Assembly: GCA_036844765.1 (NCBI GenBank)
Contig: DAIUFE010000009.1
Location: forward strand, 1 to 60,198
Length of the DNA stretch: 60,198 bases
Direction of reading: 5' to 3'
Origin: Thermocaproicibacter sp036844765
GTDB lineage: Bacteria > Bacillota > Clostridia > Oscillospirales > Acutalibacteraceae
Shown here: positions 43,590 to 50,089 of the stretch, in pieces
How the letters are laid out: each line of letters begins with the position of its first letter
Position numbering within the stretch: position 1 is the first letter of the stretch
Program-made: the position numbers and the translations under genes
Notes under the pieces: model-generated
What the model was told of the DNA's origin: nothing
The model's input: the letters and a program-made list of their open reading frames with translations, nothing else
Databases searched by the model: none

Positions 43590-44948
43590 TCAGTTTTTCA
43601 GACCCTGGATGGGGGCCGGCAGGCGCCCCCCGCGGCGGATGAACTTCAGCGGGGAGAAGCGGTTGACCTCCATCACGGGGCCTCCGCCGAGCAGGCCGCC
43701 CCACTGGAGCTCGTCGCCGGCTTTTTTGCCGACGGCCGGGATCAGCCGCACGGCCGTGGTCTTGGAATTGACCATGCCGATGGCGGCCTCGTCCGCAATG
43801 ATGGCCGAGATGATCTCCGGCGGGACGTCGCCGGGGATGATGATCATGTCCAGACCGACGGAGCAGACGGCGGTCATCGCCTCCAGCTTGGTGATCGAGA
43901 GGGAGCCGCGCCGGGCGGCGTCGATCATGCCGGCGTCCTCCGTCACGGGGATGAACGCGCCGGAGAGCCCGCCCACGTGGGAGGAAGCCATCACGCCGCC
44001 CTTTTTCACCGCGTCGTTCAGCAGGGCCAGCGCGGCGGTCGTCCCGTGCGCGCCGCAGCTTTCCAGGCCCATTTCCTCCAGAATATGGGCCACGGAATCG
44101 CCCACGGCCGGCGTGGGGGCGAGCGAGAGATCGACGATCCCGAACGGCACGCACAGCCGCCGCGAGGCCTCCCGCGCGACGAGCTGCCCCATGCGCGTCA
44201 CCTTGAAGGCGGTCTTTTTAATAATGTCCGCCACCTCCGAGATGTCGCAGTCCCCGGCCTTGGCCAGCGCGGCGCGCACGACGCCCGGCCCCGAAACGCC
44301 CACGTTGATCTCGCAGTCCGGCTCGCCCGGCCCGTGGAAGGCCCCCGCCATGAAGGGGTTGTCCTCGGGCGCGTTGCAGAAAACGACCAGCTTGGCCGCG
44401 CCGATGCAGTCCCTGTCCGCCGTGGCCCTGGCGGCGCCGAGGACGATGTGCCCCATTTTCTCCACGGCGTCCATGTTGATGCCGGCCTTCGTCGTCCCCA
44501 CGTTGACCGAGGAGCAGACGTATTCCGTGCGGCTCAGCGCCTCCGGGATGCTGGAGATCACCGCGTAGTCGCCGGGGGAAAAACCCTTGTGCACCAGCGC
44601 GGAGTACCCGCCGATAAAATTCACGCCGATCTGCTTTGCGGCGCGGTCGAGCGCCAGGGCGAACCGGACGGGGTCGCTCCCCGGGCAGGCGGCCGCGAGC
44701 ATCGAGATCGGCGTGACGGAGACGCGCTTGTGAATGATGGGGATGCCGTAATCCTTGCTGATGTCCTCGCCGGTCTTCACCAGATCCCCGGCGTAGCGGC
44801 AGACTTTGTCGTAAATCTTGTCGCAGGCCTTCCGGATGTCCGGGTCGGCGCAGTCGAGCAGGGAGATGCCCATCGTGATGGTGCGCACGTCCAGATTGTC
44901 ATTGTCGATCATGCGGATGGTTTCGAGAATGTCCCCGGTGTTGATCAT
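43590..44948 (-). CDS. UPF0210 / PFL-family (DUF711) protein
   Basis: 452 residues. TITMGISLLDCADPDI near the start, KRVSVTPISMLA, FIGGYSALVHKG, SSVNVGTTKAGINMDAV, GVSGPGVVRAAL and the LDMIIIPGDVPPEIISAII stretch are the family hallmarks. Structures of this family resemble pyruvate formate-lyase barrels, but no reaction is established. It is nearly always found after a small ACT-domain gene, as here (39 nt apart), which suggests regulation by an amino acid or other small ligand. Confidence 0.93.
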   Translation of the reverse strand: MINTGDILETIRMIDNDNLDVRTITMGISLLDCADPDIRKACDKIYDKVCRYAGDLVKTGEDISKDYGIPIIHKRVSVTPISMLAAACPGSDPVRFALALDRAAKQIGVNFIGGYSALVHKGFSPGDYAVISSIPEALSRTEYVCSSVNVGTTKAGINMDAVEKMGHIVLGAARATADRDCIGAAKLVVFCNAPEDNPFMAGAFHGPGEPDCEINVGVSGPGVVRAALAKAGDCDISEVADIIKKTAFKVTRMGQLVAREASRRLCVPFGIVDLSLAPTPAVGDSVAHILEEMGLESCGAHGTTAALALLNDAVKKGGVMASSHVGGLSGAFIPVTEDAGMIDAARRGSLSITKLEAMTAVCSVGLDMIIIPGDVPPEIISAIIADEAAIGMVNSKTTAVRLIPAVGKKAGDELQWGGLLGGGPVMEVNRFSPLKFIRRGGRLPAPIQGLKN

Positions 44949-44987
44949 GGCTTGATAACGGCCTTTCCCTGAAAAATTCGCGTTTTT

Positions 44988-45257
44988 TCAAATGCGGTGC
45001 ATCGAATGGAAGATCTCCTCGTGCATCACATGGATTTTCAGGCCCATCCCGCTGCCGGCGGCCGAAAGCTCGTCGGAAAGCCGGCTGAACGGAACGGTGC
45101 ACCGCGAGATGTCCACCAGCATGATCATGGCGAACAGGTCCTGCAGGATGGACTGCGTCACTTCCAGCACGTTGACCTGATGATCCGCGCAGACTGTCGC
45201 CACGCGCGCGAGAATGCCGACCCTGTCTCTTCCGACCACCGTAATCACGGCACGCAT
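44988..45257 (-). CDS. ACT-domain protein (UPF0237)
   Basis: 89 residues: MRAVITVVGRDRVGILARVA, then VLEVTQSILQDLFAMIMLVD, a complete single ACT domain of the GcvR-like type that binds amino acids as dimers. Forms a two-gene unit with the UPF0210 gene. Its promoter lies about 70 nt upstream. Confidence 0.93.
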   Translation of the reverse strand: MRAVITVVGRDRVGILARVATVCADHQVNVLEVTQSILQDLFAMIMLVDISRCTVPFSRLSDELSAAGSGMGLKIHVMHEEIFHSMHRI

Positions 45258-45324
45258 CGATTTCCCCTCCGCCGGACTTTCCGAGGCTATGGATTATTTC
45301 TTCCCTTTTTACCTAATGATTATG

Positions 45325-45353
45325 ATTATGGTCGAAAATGCGGCCCTTGTCAA
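45325..45353 (-). promoter_or_regulatory. Promoter of the ACT/UPF0210 unit
   Basis: On the minus strand a perfect TTGACA (45353-45348), 17-nt spacer, CATAAT (45330-45325), repeated once as ATCATAATCATTA just downstream. Confidence 0.8.
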
Positions 45354-45393
45354 GAGCGAAAACGTAAAAGCGCGGCCCGCGGGTCCGGCGGGC

Positions 45394-45422
45394 TTGACAT
45401 TGCCGGAACAAGAAGGTATAAT
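45394..45422 (+). promoter_or_regulatory. Perfect consensus promoter for tRNA-Trp
   Basis: TTGACA at 45394-45399, 17-nt spacer, TATAAT at 45417-45422: both hexamers match the sigma-A consensus in full. Start of the mature tRNA is 39 nt after the -10. Confidence 0.93.
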
Positions 45423-45460
45423 AAATCGCACTTGGTTCCGTTTTTCCGCCCGCCCGAAAT

Positions 45461-45536
45461 AGGGGCATAGCTCAGCTGGTAGAGCAGCGGTCTCCAAAAC
45501 CGCGTGCCGAGGGTTCGAATCCTTCTGCCCCTGCCA
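45461..45536 (+). tRNA. tRNA-Trp (anticodon CCA)
   Basis: Acceptor AGGGGCA (45461-45467) pairs with TGCCCCT (45526-45532); D arm GCTC/GAGC; anticodon stem GCGGT/ACCGC with loop CTCCAAA, so the anticodon CCA at 45494-45496 reads UGG; T loop TTCGAAT; discriminator G, and CCA is encoded at 45534-45536. A good terminator follows directly. Confidence 0.97.
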
Positions 45537-45540
45537 AACG

Positions 45541-45576
45541 GAGTCCGGACGCAGTTTGCGCCCGGGCTCTTTCTTT
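45541..45576 (+). terminator. Terminator of tRNA-Trp
   Basis: GAGTCCGGACGC (45541-45552) pairs with GCGCCCGGGCTC (45558-45569) with one mismatch and one G-T pair; TTTCTTT follows. Confidence 0.85.
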
Positions 45577-45670
45577 ATCAAAATACCGAAATAACCGGAT
45601 ATGCCGGAACCTTTTCCGCGCTTTTATTCTGCGCCTCTCTGTCCTCCATCCGACGTTCAGCGGCCCGACG

Positions 45671-45734
45671 GTTTTCCCATCTTCCGGGCCGCGCCGATTT
45701 TCGTGACCGTCCGCCGCCCGGAAGATGGGAAAAC
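45671..45734. repeat. 19-bp perfect inverted repeat with 26-nt spacer
   Basis: GTTTTCCCATCTTCCGGGC at 45671-45689 has its exact complement at 45716-45734. The spacer has no self-similarity. Flanks show no target-site duplication, and no T tract follows on either strand. It may fold as an RNA stem, be a binding site, or be a remnant of a small non-autonomous element beside the tRNA. Confidence 0.85.
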
Positions 45735-45778
45735 GATATCATATATCCTTACTTTTACAGTAATTTATACCCAAAATG

Positions 45779-45795
45779 AGTGAATAATATTCACT
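45779..45795 (+). promoter_or_regulatory. Palindromic operator-like site upstream of the XRE gene
   Basis: AGTGAATA-A-TATTCACT, a perfect 17-nt palindrome with central A, about 105 nt before the chosen start and 29-40 nt before TATAAT-like elements. Size and symmetry fit a dimeric HTH regulator, most simply the adjacent gene's own product. Confidence 0.55.
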
Positions 45796-45899
45796 AAACC
45801 AATGTGGGCGGAAGGGGTTGTTATATAATTTGTATAATAAAAAAAGAGCGCGGATGGATGTTTAAGGGGACGCACCGCAAGAATAAAGGCGGAATTCGC

Positions 45900-46301
45900 T
45901 TGTTGAAACTACGGATCAACGAAAGGCTGCGCGAACTGCGCGTAAAAAGCGGATATACCCAGGGGCAGATCGCGAAAATCCTGAATATCGACCGTTCCAC
46001 CTATTCTTATTACGAGATCGGGAAGACCACGCCCGACGTCTCCACCCTGATGACCCTCGCAAAGGTGTTCAACATTTCGATCGACGAGCTTCTGGCGGAG
46101 GAAAGCGGTGCGCGCGCCGTCGCGGACCCGGGCATGCGGCGCGACTATGTGCGCGGCAAAAAAAATTCCAGCCGGATCTATGAACTTTCCAGCCGCGAGC
46201 GGGAACTGGTGGGCGCTTTCCGCGCCTGCTCGGAGGAGCAGAGGGAGCAGGTCGTCGAATATCTGAAGCAGCTGATCCAGTCCGGCCGGCCGGGGGGCTG
46301 A
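45900..46301 (+). CDS. XRE-family regulator (SinR/ImmR-like, short)
   Basis: I start at TTG 45900, 7 nt after AAGGCGG; TTG 45903 and ATG 45858 are alternatives. About 133 residues. HTH_3 at residues 5-60: INERLRELRVKSGYTQGQIA, LNIDRSTYSYYEIGKTTPDV, and LAKVFNISIDELLAEE. The C-terminal half includes IYELSSRERELVGAFRACSE, EEQREQVVEYLKQL, a short helical region seen in many clostridial XRE proteins. It follows a 17-nt palindrome and ends at a strong terminator, so it is a one-gene unit with likely self-control. Confidence 0.82.
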   Translation: MLKLRINERLRELRVKSGYTQGQIAKILNIDRSTYSYYEIGKTTPDVSTLMTLAKVFNISIDELLAEESGARAVADPGMRRDYVRGKKNSSRIYELSSRERELVGAFRACSEEQREQVVEYLKQLIQSGRPGG

Positions 46302-46302
46302 G

Positions 46303-46332
46303 TCCCGCAGCGGAAACCTGCGGGATTTTTTT
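46303..46332 (+). terminator. Intrinsic terminator after the XRE gene
   Basis: TCCCGCAG (46303-46310) pairs with CTGCGGGA (46318-46325); seven T follow. Confidence 0.93.
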
Positions 46333-46354
46333 GCGCTTTTTACGGGCGGCGGTT

Positions 46355-46365
46355 TGTGGTAAAAT
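46355..46365 (+). promoter_or_regulatory. Extended -10 promoter for the DUF4364 gene
   Basis: TGTGGTAAAAT at 46355-46365 gives TGn-TAAAAT. A TTTACG lies 15 nt upstream of the -10. 22 nt before the ATG. Confidence 0.6.
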
Positions 46366-46387
46366 ACGGGGAGAGGGGGTGCGCGCC

Positions 46388-46990
46388 ATGAAGTTCGACG
46401 CTTTTGCCGGCGGGATCGAGCCCGGCGGCCTGAGGACGAAGGACGAGATCCGGATTTTGATCTGCTATCTGCTCACGAGCGTGAAGACGCCTCTTTCCAA
46501 GGAGGACCTGGTCGCCATCCTCGTGGAGAACGGGCTGGCCAATTATTTCGAGGTGACCGACGCCGTGGCCGAAATGGCCGGGCGGGGGATCCTCACCGTG
46601 ACGGGGGAGAAGCCGCAGATGTGCTCCGCCGGGGAGGCGGCGCGCATGATCTCCCAGCAGCTGGATTCCGAGCTGCCGCCTTCCGTGCGCCGCAAGGCCC
46701 TCGGCGCAGCCGTCGCCCTGCTCGACCGGGCGAAGCGCGAGCGGGAGAACACCGTCGAGATCGGCCCGACCGAGCACGGCTTCCGCGTGACCTGCCACAT
46801 TTCCGGCGGGAAGGAAGACCTGATGGATTTTTCCCTCTATGTGCCGGACCGGATGCAGGCCGACCTGGTGAAGGAGAATTTTCAGCGTTCGCCGGGAACC
46901 GTCTACCGCATGCTGCTGGCGCTGGTCACGGGCGACCGGGAGGTGGCCGCGGACCTTCTGAAGGGGAGCCGCCCCGCGGGCGGAAAATAG
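46388..46990 (+). CDS. DUF4364 family protein
   Basis: 200 residues from ATG 46388, with GAGGGGG about 7 nt upstream. The first 70 residues form a winged-helix-like region: LRTKDEIRILICYLLTSVKT, LSKEDLVAILVENGLANYFE, GRGILTVTGE. The rest has FRVTCHISGGKEDLMDFSLY. DUF4364 is found throughout Clostridia near the rplS/lepB region and is of unknown function; DNA binding is possible from the N-terminal fold. It ends 43 nt before the promoter of rplS. Confidence 0.85.
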   Translation: MKFDAFAGGIEPGGLRTKDEIRILICYLLTSVKTPLSKEDLVAILVENGLANYFEVTDAVAEMAGRGILTVTGEKPQMCSAGEAARMISQQLDSELPPSVRRKALGAAVALLDRAKRERENTVEIGPTEHGFRVTCHISGGKEDLMDFSLYVPDRMQADLVKENFQRSPGTVYRMLLALVTGDREVAADLLKGSRPAGGK

Positions 46991-47003
46991 CGCGAAAAAA
47001 GTG

Positions 47004-47032
47004 TTGCATTGCCTTTTGCGGTGTGATAAACT
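47004..47032 (+). promoter_or_regulatory. Promoter of rplS
   Basis: TTGCAT at 47004-47009, 17-nt spacer ending in TGTGA, TAAACT at 47027-47032. Leader of about 115 nt before the ATG. Confidence 0.7.
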
Positions 47033-47039
47033 AATACGG

Positions 47040-47154
47040 TATCTGAGCCGCCGGAGATCTCCGGCGGGGATCACGGCCCGGTCTTCAGGGCGTGAAGCGG
47101 ACAGTCCTCTGCCGCACGGCATGAATGTCTGAAAACTGAGAGGAGAAATTTCTG
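47040..47154 (+). ncRNA. Structured 5' leader of rplS (candidate L19-type leader)
   Basis: The leader begins with a palindromic stem CCGCCGG/CCGGCGG (47048-47067, AGATCT loop) and continues through GTGAAGCGG and a second, AT-richer stretch to AGAGGAG. Autogenous L19 leaders are known in Firmicutes; whether this one matches the published consensus could not be tested. Confidence 0.35.
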
Positions 47155-47499
47155 ATGGATGCACTGAAAACAATCGCGCAGGACTCCTTAAAAAAGGAAC
47201 TGCCGAGCTTCGAGATCGGCGACACCGTCCGCGTGGACGTCAATATCCGCGAGGGCGACCACGAGAGGATCCAGGCGTTCGAGGGAACCGTGATCGCCCG
47301 CAAGGGCAGCGGCGTGGGGGAGACCTTCACAGTCCGGCGCGTTTCCTACGGCGTGGGGGTCGAAAGGGTGTTCCCGATCCATTCGCCCAACGTGAAGGGC
47401 GTCGCGGTGGTCCGCAAGGGCAACGTCCGCAGGGCTAAGCTCTATTATATCCGCGGCAGGGTCGGCAAGTCCGCGAAGGTCAAGGAGCAGCTTCGGTAG
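47155..47499 (+). CDS. rplS: 50S ribosomal protein L19
   Basis: 114 residues, family length. FEIGDTVRVDVNIREGDHER, IQAFEGTVIARKGSGVGETF, VRRVSYGVGVERVFP and HSPNVKGVAVVRKGNVRRAK are highly conserved. It lies at the 30S/50S interface. AGGAG is 9-12 nt before the ATG. A terminator with seven T follows, so lepB and the next genes probably depend on read-through or a separate start. Confidence 0.98.
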   Translation: MDALKTIAQDSLKKELPSFEIGDTVRVDVNIREGDHERIQAFEGTVIARKGSGVGETFTVRRVSYGVGVERVFPIHSPNVKGVAVVRKGNVRRAKLYYIRGRVGKSAKVKEQLR

Positions 47500-47520
47500 C
47501 CCGCGCCGGTTTTCGCTCGG

Positions 47521-47548
47521 AAGGGGACACTGCGATGTCCCTTTTTTT
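47521..47548 (+). terminator. Intrinsic terminator after rplS
   Basis: GGGACA (47524-47529) pairs with TGTCCC (47536-47541), with AA/TT extension; seven T follow. Its short stem may allow partial read-through into lepB. Confidence 0.8.
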
Positions 47549-47571
47549 CTCGGAAAAATGCGGAAGGGACA

Positions 47572-48147
47572 GTGATCGCCGTGGCGGACGCCGATTCCCG
47601 GGGGAAAGCGGACGAGGGCTTTGCCGCCGGATGCTTTGAGTGCGTCGAGGAGCTGATTCCGGCGCTCGCCGCCGTGCTGTTTTTATTCGTTTTTCTGTTC
47701 CGGCTGAACATCGTGGTGATCGGCTCTTCGATGGAGCCGAATTACAGGAACGGCTACCGCGTGTTCGTCTCGTGCCTGGACCGGAGCTTTTCCTCCGGCG
47801 ACGTGGTGGTCGTGGACGCCGGCGGCACGCACCTCAACGAGCGTATCATCAAGCGCGTGATCGCAACCGGAGGGCAGACCGTCGACATCGATTTCAAGAC
47901 CGGCACGGTCTTCGTGGACGGGAAGGCGCTCGACGAATCCGCCTATATCGAAAACGGGATCACGAAGGACCGTTCCGACGTTTCGTTCCCCTGCACCGTC
48001 CCCGCCGGGCACGTGTTCGTGCTGGGCGACAACCGCACGGTTTCGGAGGACAGCCGGTCCGGCATGGTCGGCATGATCGACAGCCGCTATATCATCGGGA
48101 AAGTCCTGTTCACCGTCAGCCCGTTCGTCGGCTTCCGGGCGAAGTAG
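47572..48147 (+). CDS. lepB: Signal peptidase I
   Basis: 191 residues from GTG with GGAAGGG just upstream. One N-terminal membrane helix (LIPALAAVLFLFVFLFRLN), then the serine box GSSMEPN with S53, the lysine box ERIIKRVIATGGQTV with K94, and GDNRTVSEDSR as the last box. It cuts signal peptides of exported proteins at the outer face. Third gene after DUF4364 in the conserved Firmicutes order rplS-lepB-rbgA-rnhB. Confidence 0.95.
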   Translation: MIAVADADSRGKADEGFAAGCFECVEELIPALAAVLFLFVFLFRLNIVVIGSSMEPNYRNGYRVFVSCLDRSFSSGDVVVVDAGGTHLNERIIKRVIATGGQTVDIDFKTGTVFVDGKALDESAYIENGITKDRSDVSFPCTVPAGHVFVLGDNRTVSEDSRSGMVGMIDSRYIIGKVLFTVSPFVGFRAK

Positions 48148-48178
48148 GGCGCTTTCCCCGGAAAGGACGGGAGCGCCT

Positions 48179-49048
48179 ATGGGCGGGCGGGAGATCCAGT
48201 GGTTCCCGGGCCACATGGCCAAAGCGGAAAAGCAGATCGCCGGCGACCTGAAGCGGGTCGACGCGGTGATCGAGCTGATTGACGCGCGGGTCCCGAAGAG
48301 CAGCCGCAACCCGGACCTGGACCGGCTGGCAGGCGGGAAGCCGCGCGTCCTCGTGCTGAACAAATGCGACCTCGCGGACGCCGCGGAGACCGCGCGCTGG
48401 CTCGCGCTGTACCGCGGGCGCGGCTCTGCGGCGCTCGCCGCCGACTGCCGGAGCGGAAAGAACGTCGGCGCCGTCCTCCCGGCGGTGCGCGGGCTGCTGA
48501 AGGACCGGCTCGCAGCCTGGGCGGAGAAGGGCATGCCCGGCCGCCGCATCCGCGCGATGGCGGTGGGCGTCCCCAACGTCGGCAAAAGTTCGCTTGTCAA
48601 CCGGCTCGGGCGCGGAAGCGCGGCAAAGGTGGAGGACCGTCCGGGCGTCACGCGCGCCGCGCAGTGGTTTTCCGCCGGGCAGGGGGTCGACCTGCTCGAC
48701 ACGCCCGGCGTCCTGTGGCCGAAATTCGGCGGCCGGGCGCAGGGAGAGCGCCTCGCCGCGACGGGCGCGGTCCGGGACGAGGCGTTCGACGCGGAGGAGC
48801 TTTCCCGCTCGCTGCTGGCCTTTCTGCGGGAACGGTACCCGGACCTTTTGAAGCGCCGCTACCGGCTGGAGGACGCCGACCTCGCCGGGGCGGACGGGAG
48901 CGGCCTGCTGGAGCGCGTGGCGGAGCGGCGCGGGATGCGGGCGGCCGGCGGCGCCGCGGACACGGAGCGGGCCGCCCGGATGCTGCTGGAGGAGTTCCGC
49001 GCCGGGAAGATCGGCCGGATCACGCTGGAACGGGCGGGGGAAGCATGA
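48179..49048 (+). CDS. rbgA: Ribosome biogenesis GTPase RbgA (YlqF)
   Basis: 289 residues. Circularly permuted GTPase: G4 NKCD near residue 62 comes before the P-loop GVPNVGKSS near residue 128, then DTPGVLWP. The N-terminal WFPGHMAKAEKQI and the C-terminal ANTAR-like helical tail (ARMLLEEFRAGKIGRITLE) are typical. RbgA acts late in assembly of the 50S subunit. ATGA overlap with rnhB. Confidence 0.96.
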   Translation: MGGREIQWFPGHMAKAEKQIAGDLKRVDAVIELIDARVPKSSRNPDLDRLAGGKPRVLVLNKCDLADAAETARWLALYRGRGSAALAADCRSGKNVGAVLPAVRGLLKDRLAAWAEKGMPGRRIRAMAVGVPNVGKSSLVNRLGRGSAAKVEDRPGVTRAAQWFSAGQGVDLLDTPGVLWPKFGGRAQGERLAATGAVRDEAFDAEELSRSLLAFLRERYPDLLKRRYRLEDADLAGADGSGLLERVAERRGMRAAGGAADTERAARMLLEEFRAGKIGRITLERAGEA

Positions 49049-49662
49049 GGGATTTGTATGCCTATGGGCGCGAAGCGGCGGAAGAGGGCTTCCGCGCCGT
49101 GTGCGGGATCGACGAGGCGGGGCGCGGGCCGCTCGCGGGGCCGGTGTTCGCCGCGGCGGTGATTCTGCCGCCGGGCTGTGTGATCGACGGCGTGGACGAC
49201 TCCAAAAAGCTCAGCCCCAAAAAGCGCGAGGCCCTGTTCCCCGTGATCGAGGCGAAAGCCGAGGCGTTCGGCGTCGGCTTCGCCACGGAGCGGGAGATCG
49301 ACGAGATCAACATTCTGCAGGCTACGTTTCTGGCCATGCGGCGCGCGGTGGAGGCCCTTTCCGTGCGGCCGGACCTCGCCCTGGTGGACGGCGACCGCCT
49401 GCCGCCGCTCGGCGTCCCCGCCCGCGCTATCGTCCGCGGGGACTCGCTCTGCGCGAGCATCGCCGCCGCCTCGATCCTCGCGAAGGTCAGCCGGGACCGG
49501 CTGATGCGCCGGGTGGACGAGATCTACCCGCAGTACGGTTTTGCGAAGCACAAGGGGTACGGCACGGCGCTGCACGTGGCGATGCTGAGAAAATACGGCC
49601 CGTGCCCCGCGCACCGGAAGACCTTCCTGAAAAAGATCCTGGGCGGCGAAGGGAATGGATAA
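49045..49662 (+). CDS. rnhB: Ribonuclease HII
   Basis: 205 residues from ATG 49045 in the rbgA stop. GIDEAGRGPLAGPV carries the catalytic Asp and Glu, DDSKKLSPKKRE follows, LVDGDRLPP the third acid, and ASILAKVSRDRLM with HKGYGTALH the rest. It removes RNA from RNA-DNA hybrids. Overlaps yraN by 8 nt. Confidence 0.97.
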   Translation: MRDLYAYGREAAEEGFRAVCGIDEAGRGPLAGPVFAAAVILPPGCVIDGVDDSKKLSPKKREALFPVIEAKAEAFGVGFATEREIDEINILQATFLAMRRAVEALSVRPDLALVDGDRLPPLGVPARAIVRGDSLCASIAAASILAKVSRDRLMRRVDEIYPQYGFAKHKGYGTALHVAMLRKYGPCPAHRKTFLKKILGGEGNG

Positions 49663-50029
49663 TTCCTCCGGCGCCGCGGGGGAGCGCGCCGCGGCGGAAT
49701 ACCTCGGGAAAAAGGGCTACGAGATCGTCGCCCGCAACTACCGCTCGCGCTTCGGGGAGATCGACCTGATCGCGCGCGGCGGCGGCTGCCTCGTGTTCGT
49801 CGAGGTCAAGACGAGGAAGCCCGGCGCGAAGGTCGGCCCGCTGGAGGCCGTGACCCCCGCCAAGCGGCGGAGGATCGTGAAGACGGCCCTGGTCTATCTG
49901 AGCGGGCCGAACGGGGCCGCGCCGGGCCTGCAGCCGCGGTTCGACGTCGTCGCCGTCGCCTTTTCGGGGGACGGGGCCGTTTCGGTCCGGCAGATCGAGA
50001 ACGCCTTCGGAAGCGAAGGCCTTTTTTGA
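49655..50029 (+). CDS. yraN: YraN / UPF0102 family protein
   Basis: 124 residues. The nuclease-like core is complete: GERAAAEYLGKKGYEIVARN, RFGEIDLIARGGGCLVFVEV with E-ID...E-K (VEVKTRK). The fold is that of Holliday-junction resolvase-type nucleases; activity is not firmly shown in the family. Its stop codon lies inside the -35 element of the thrC promoter. Confidence 0.93.
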   Translation: MDNSSGAAGERAAAEYLGKKGYEIVARNYRSRFGEIDLIARGGGCLVFVEVKTRKPGAKVGPLEAVTPAKRRRIVKTALVYLSGPNGAAPGLQPRFDVVAVAFSGDGAVSVRQIENAFGSEGLF

Positions 50030-50054
50030 CTTTTCGGCCGGAATCGTGTAGGAT
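50026..50054 (+). promoter_or_regulatory. Promoter of thrC
   Basis: TTGACT at 50026-50031, 17-nt spacer, TAGGAT at 50049-50054; the -35 overlaps the stop of yraN. Confidence 0.7.
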
Positions 50055-50089
50055 ATTACAATACCGTTTTTTGAAAGGGGAGAAACGCC

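Larger units (their letters stand above)
45577..45899. other. Intergenic region between tRNA-Trp and the XRE gene
   Basis: About 320 nt, in three parts: unremarkable DNA to 45670; a 19-bp inverted repeat at 45671-45734; then AT-rich DNA with two palindromes (45749-45763, TTACT-TTTAC-AGTAA, and 45779-45795) and repeated TATAAT-like elements at 45824-45829 and 45833-45838. A frame of about 90 codons crosses the repeat but has no ribosome site. Confidence 0.6.

Noticed and set aside
45461..45540. tRNA-Trp 3' end as an attachment site of an integrated element
   Set aside because: No integrase gene and no second copy of the tRNA 3' end is seen downstream; the genes that follow are ordinary core genes.
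45504..45779. A frame of about 90 codons after tRNA-Trp
   Set aside because: It starts inside the tRNA, has no ribosome site, crosses the 19-bp inverted repeat and codes for no recognisable pattern.
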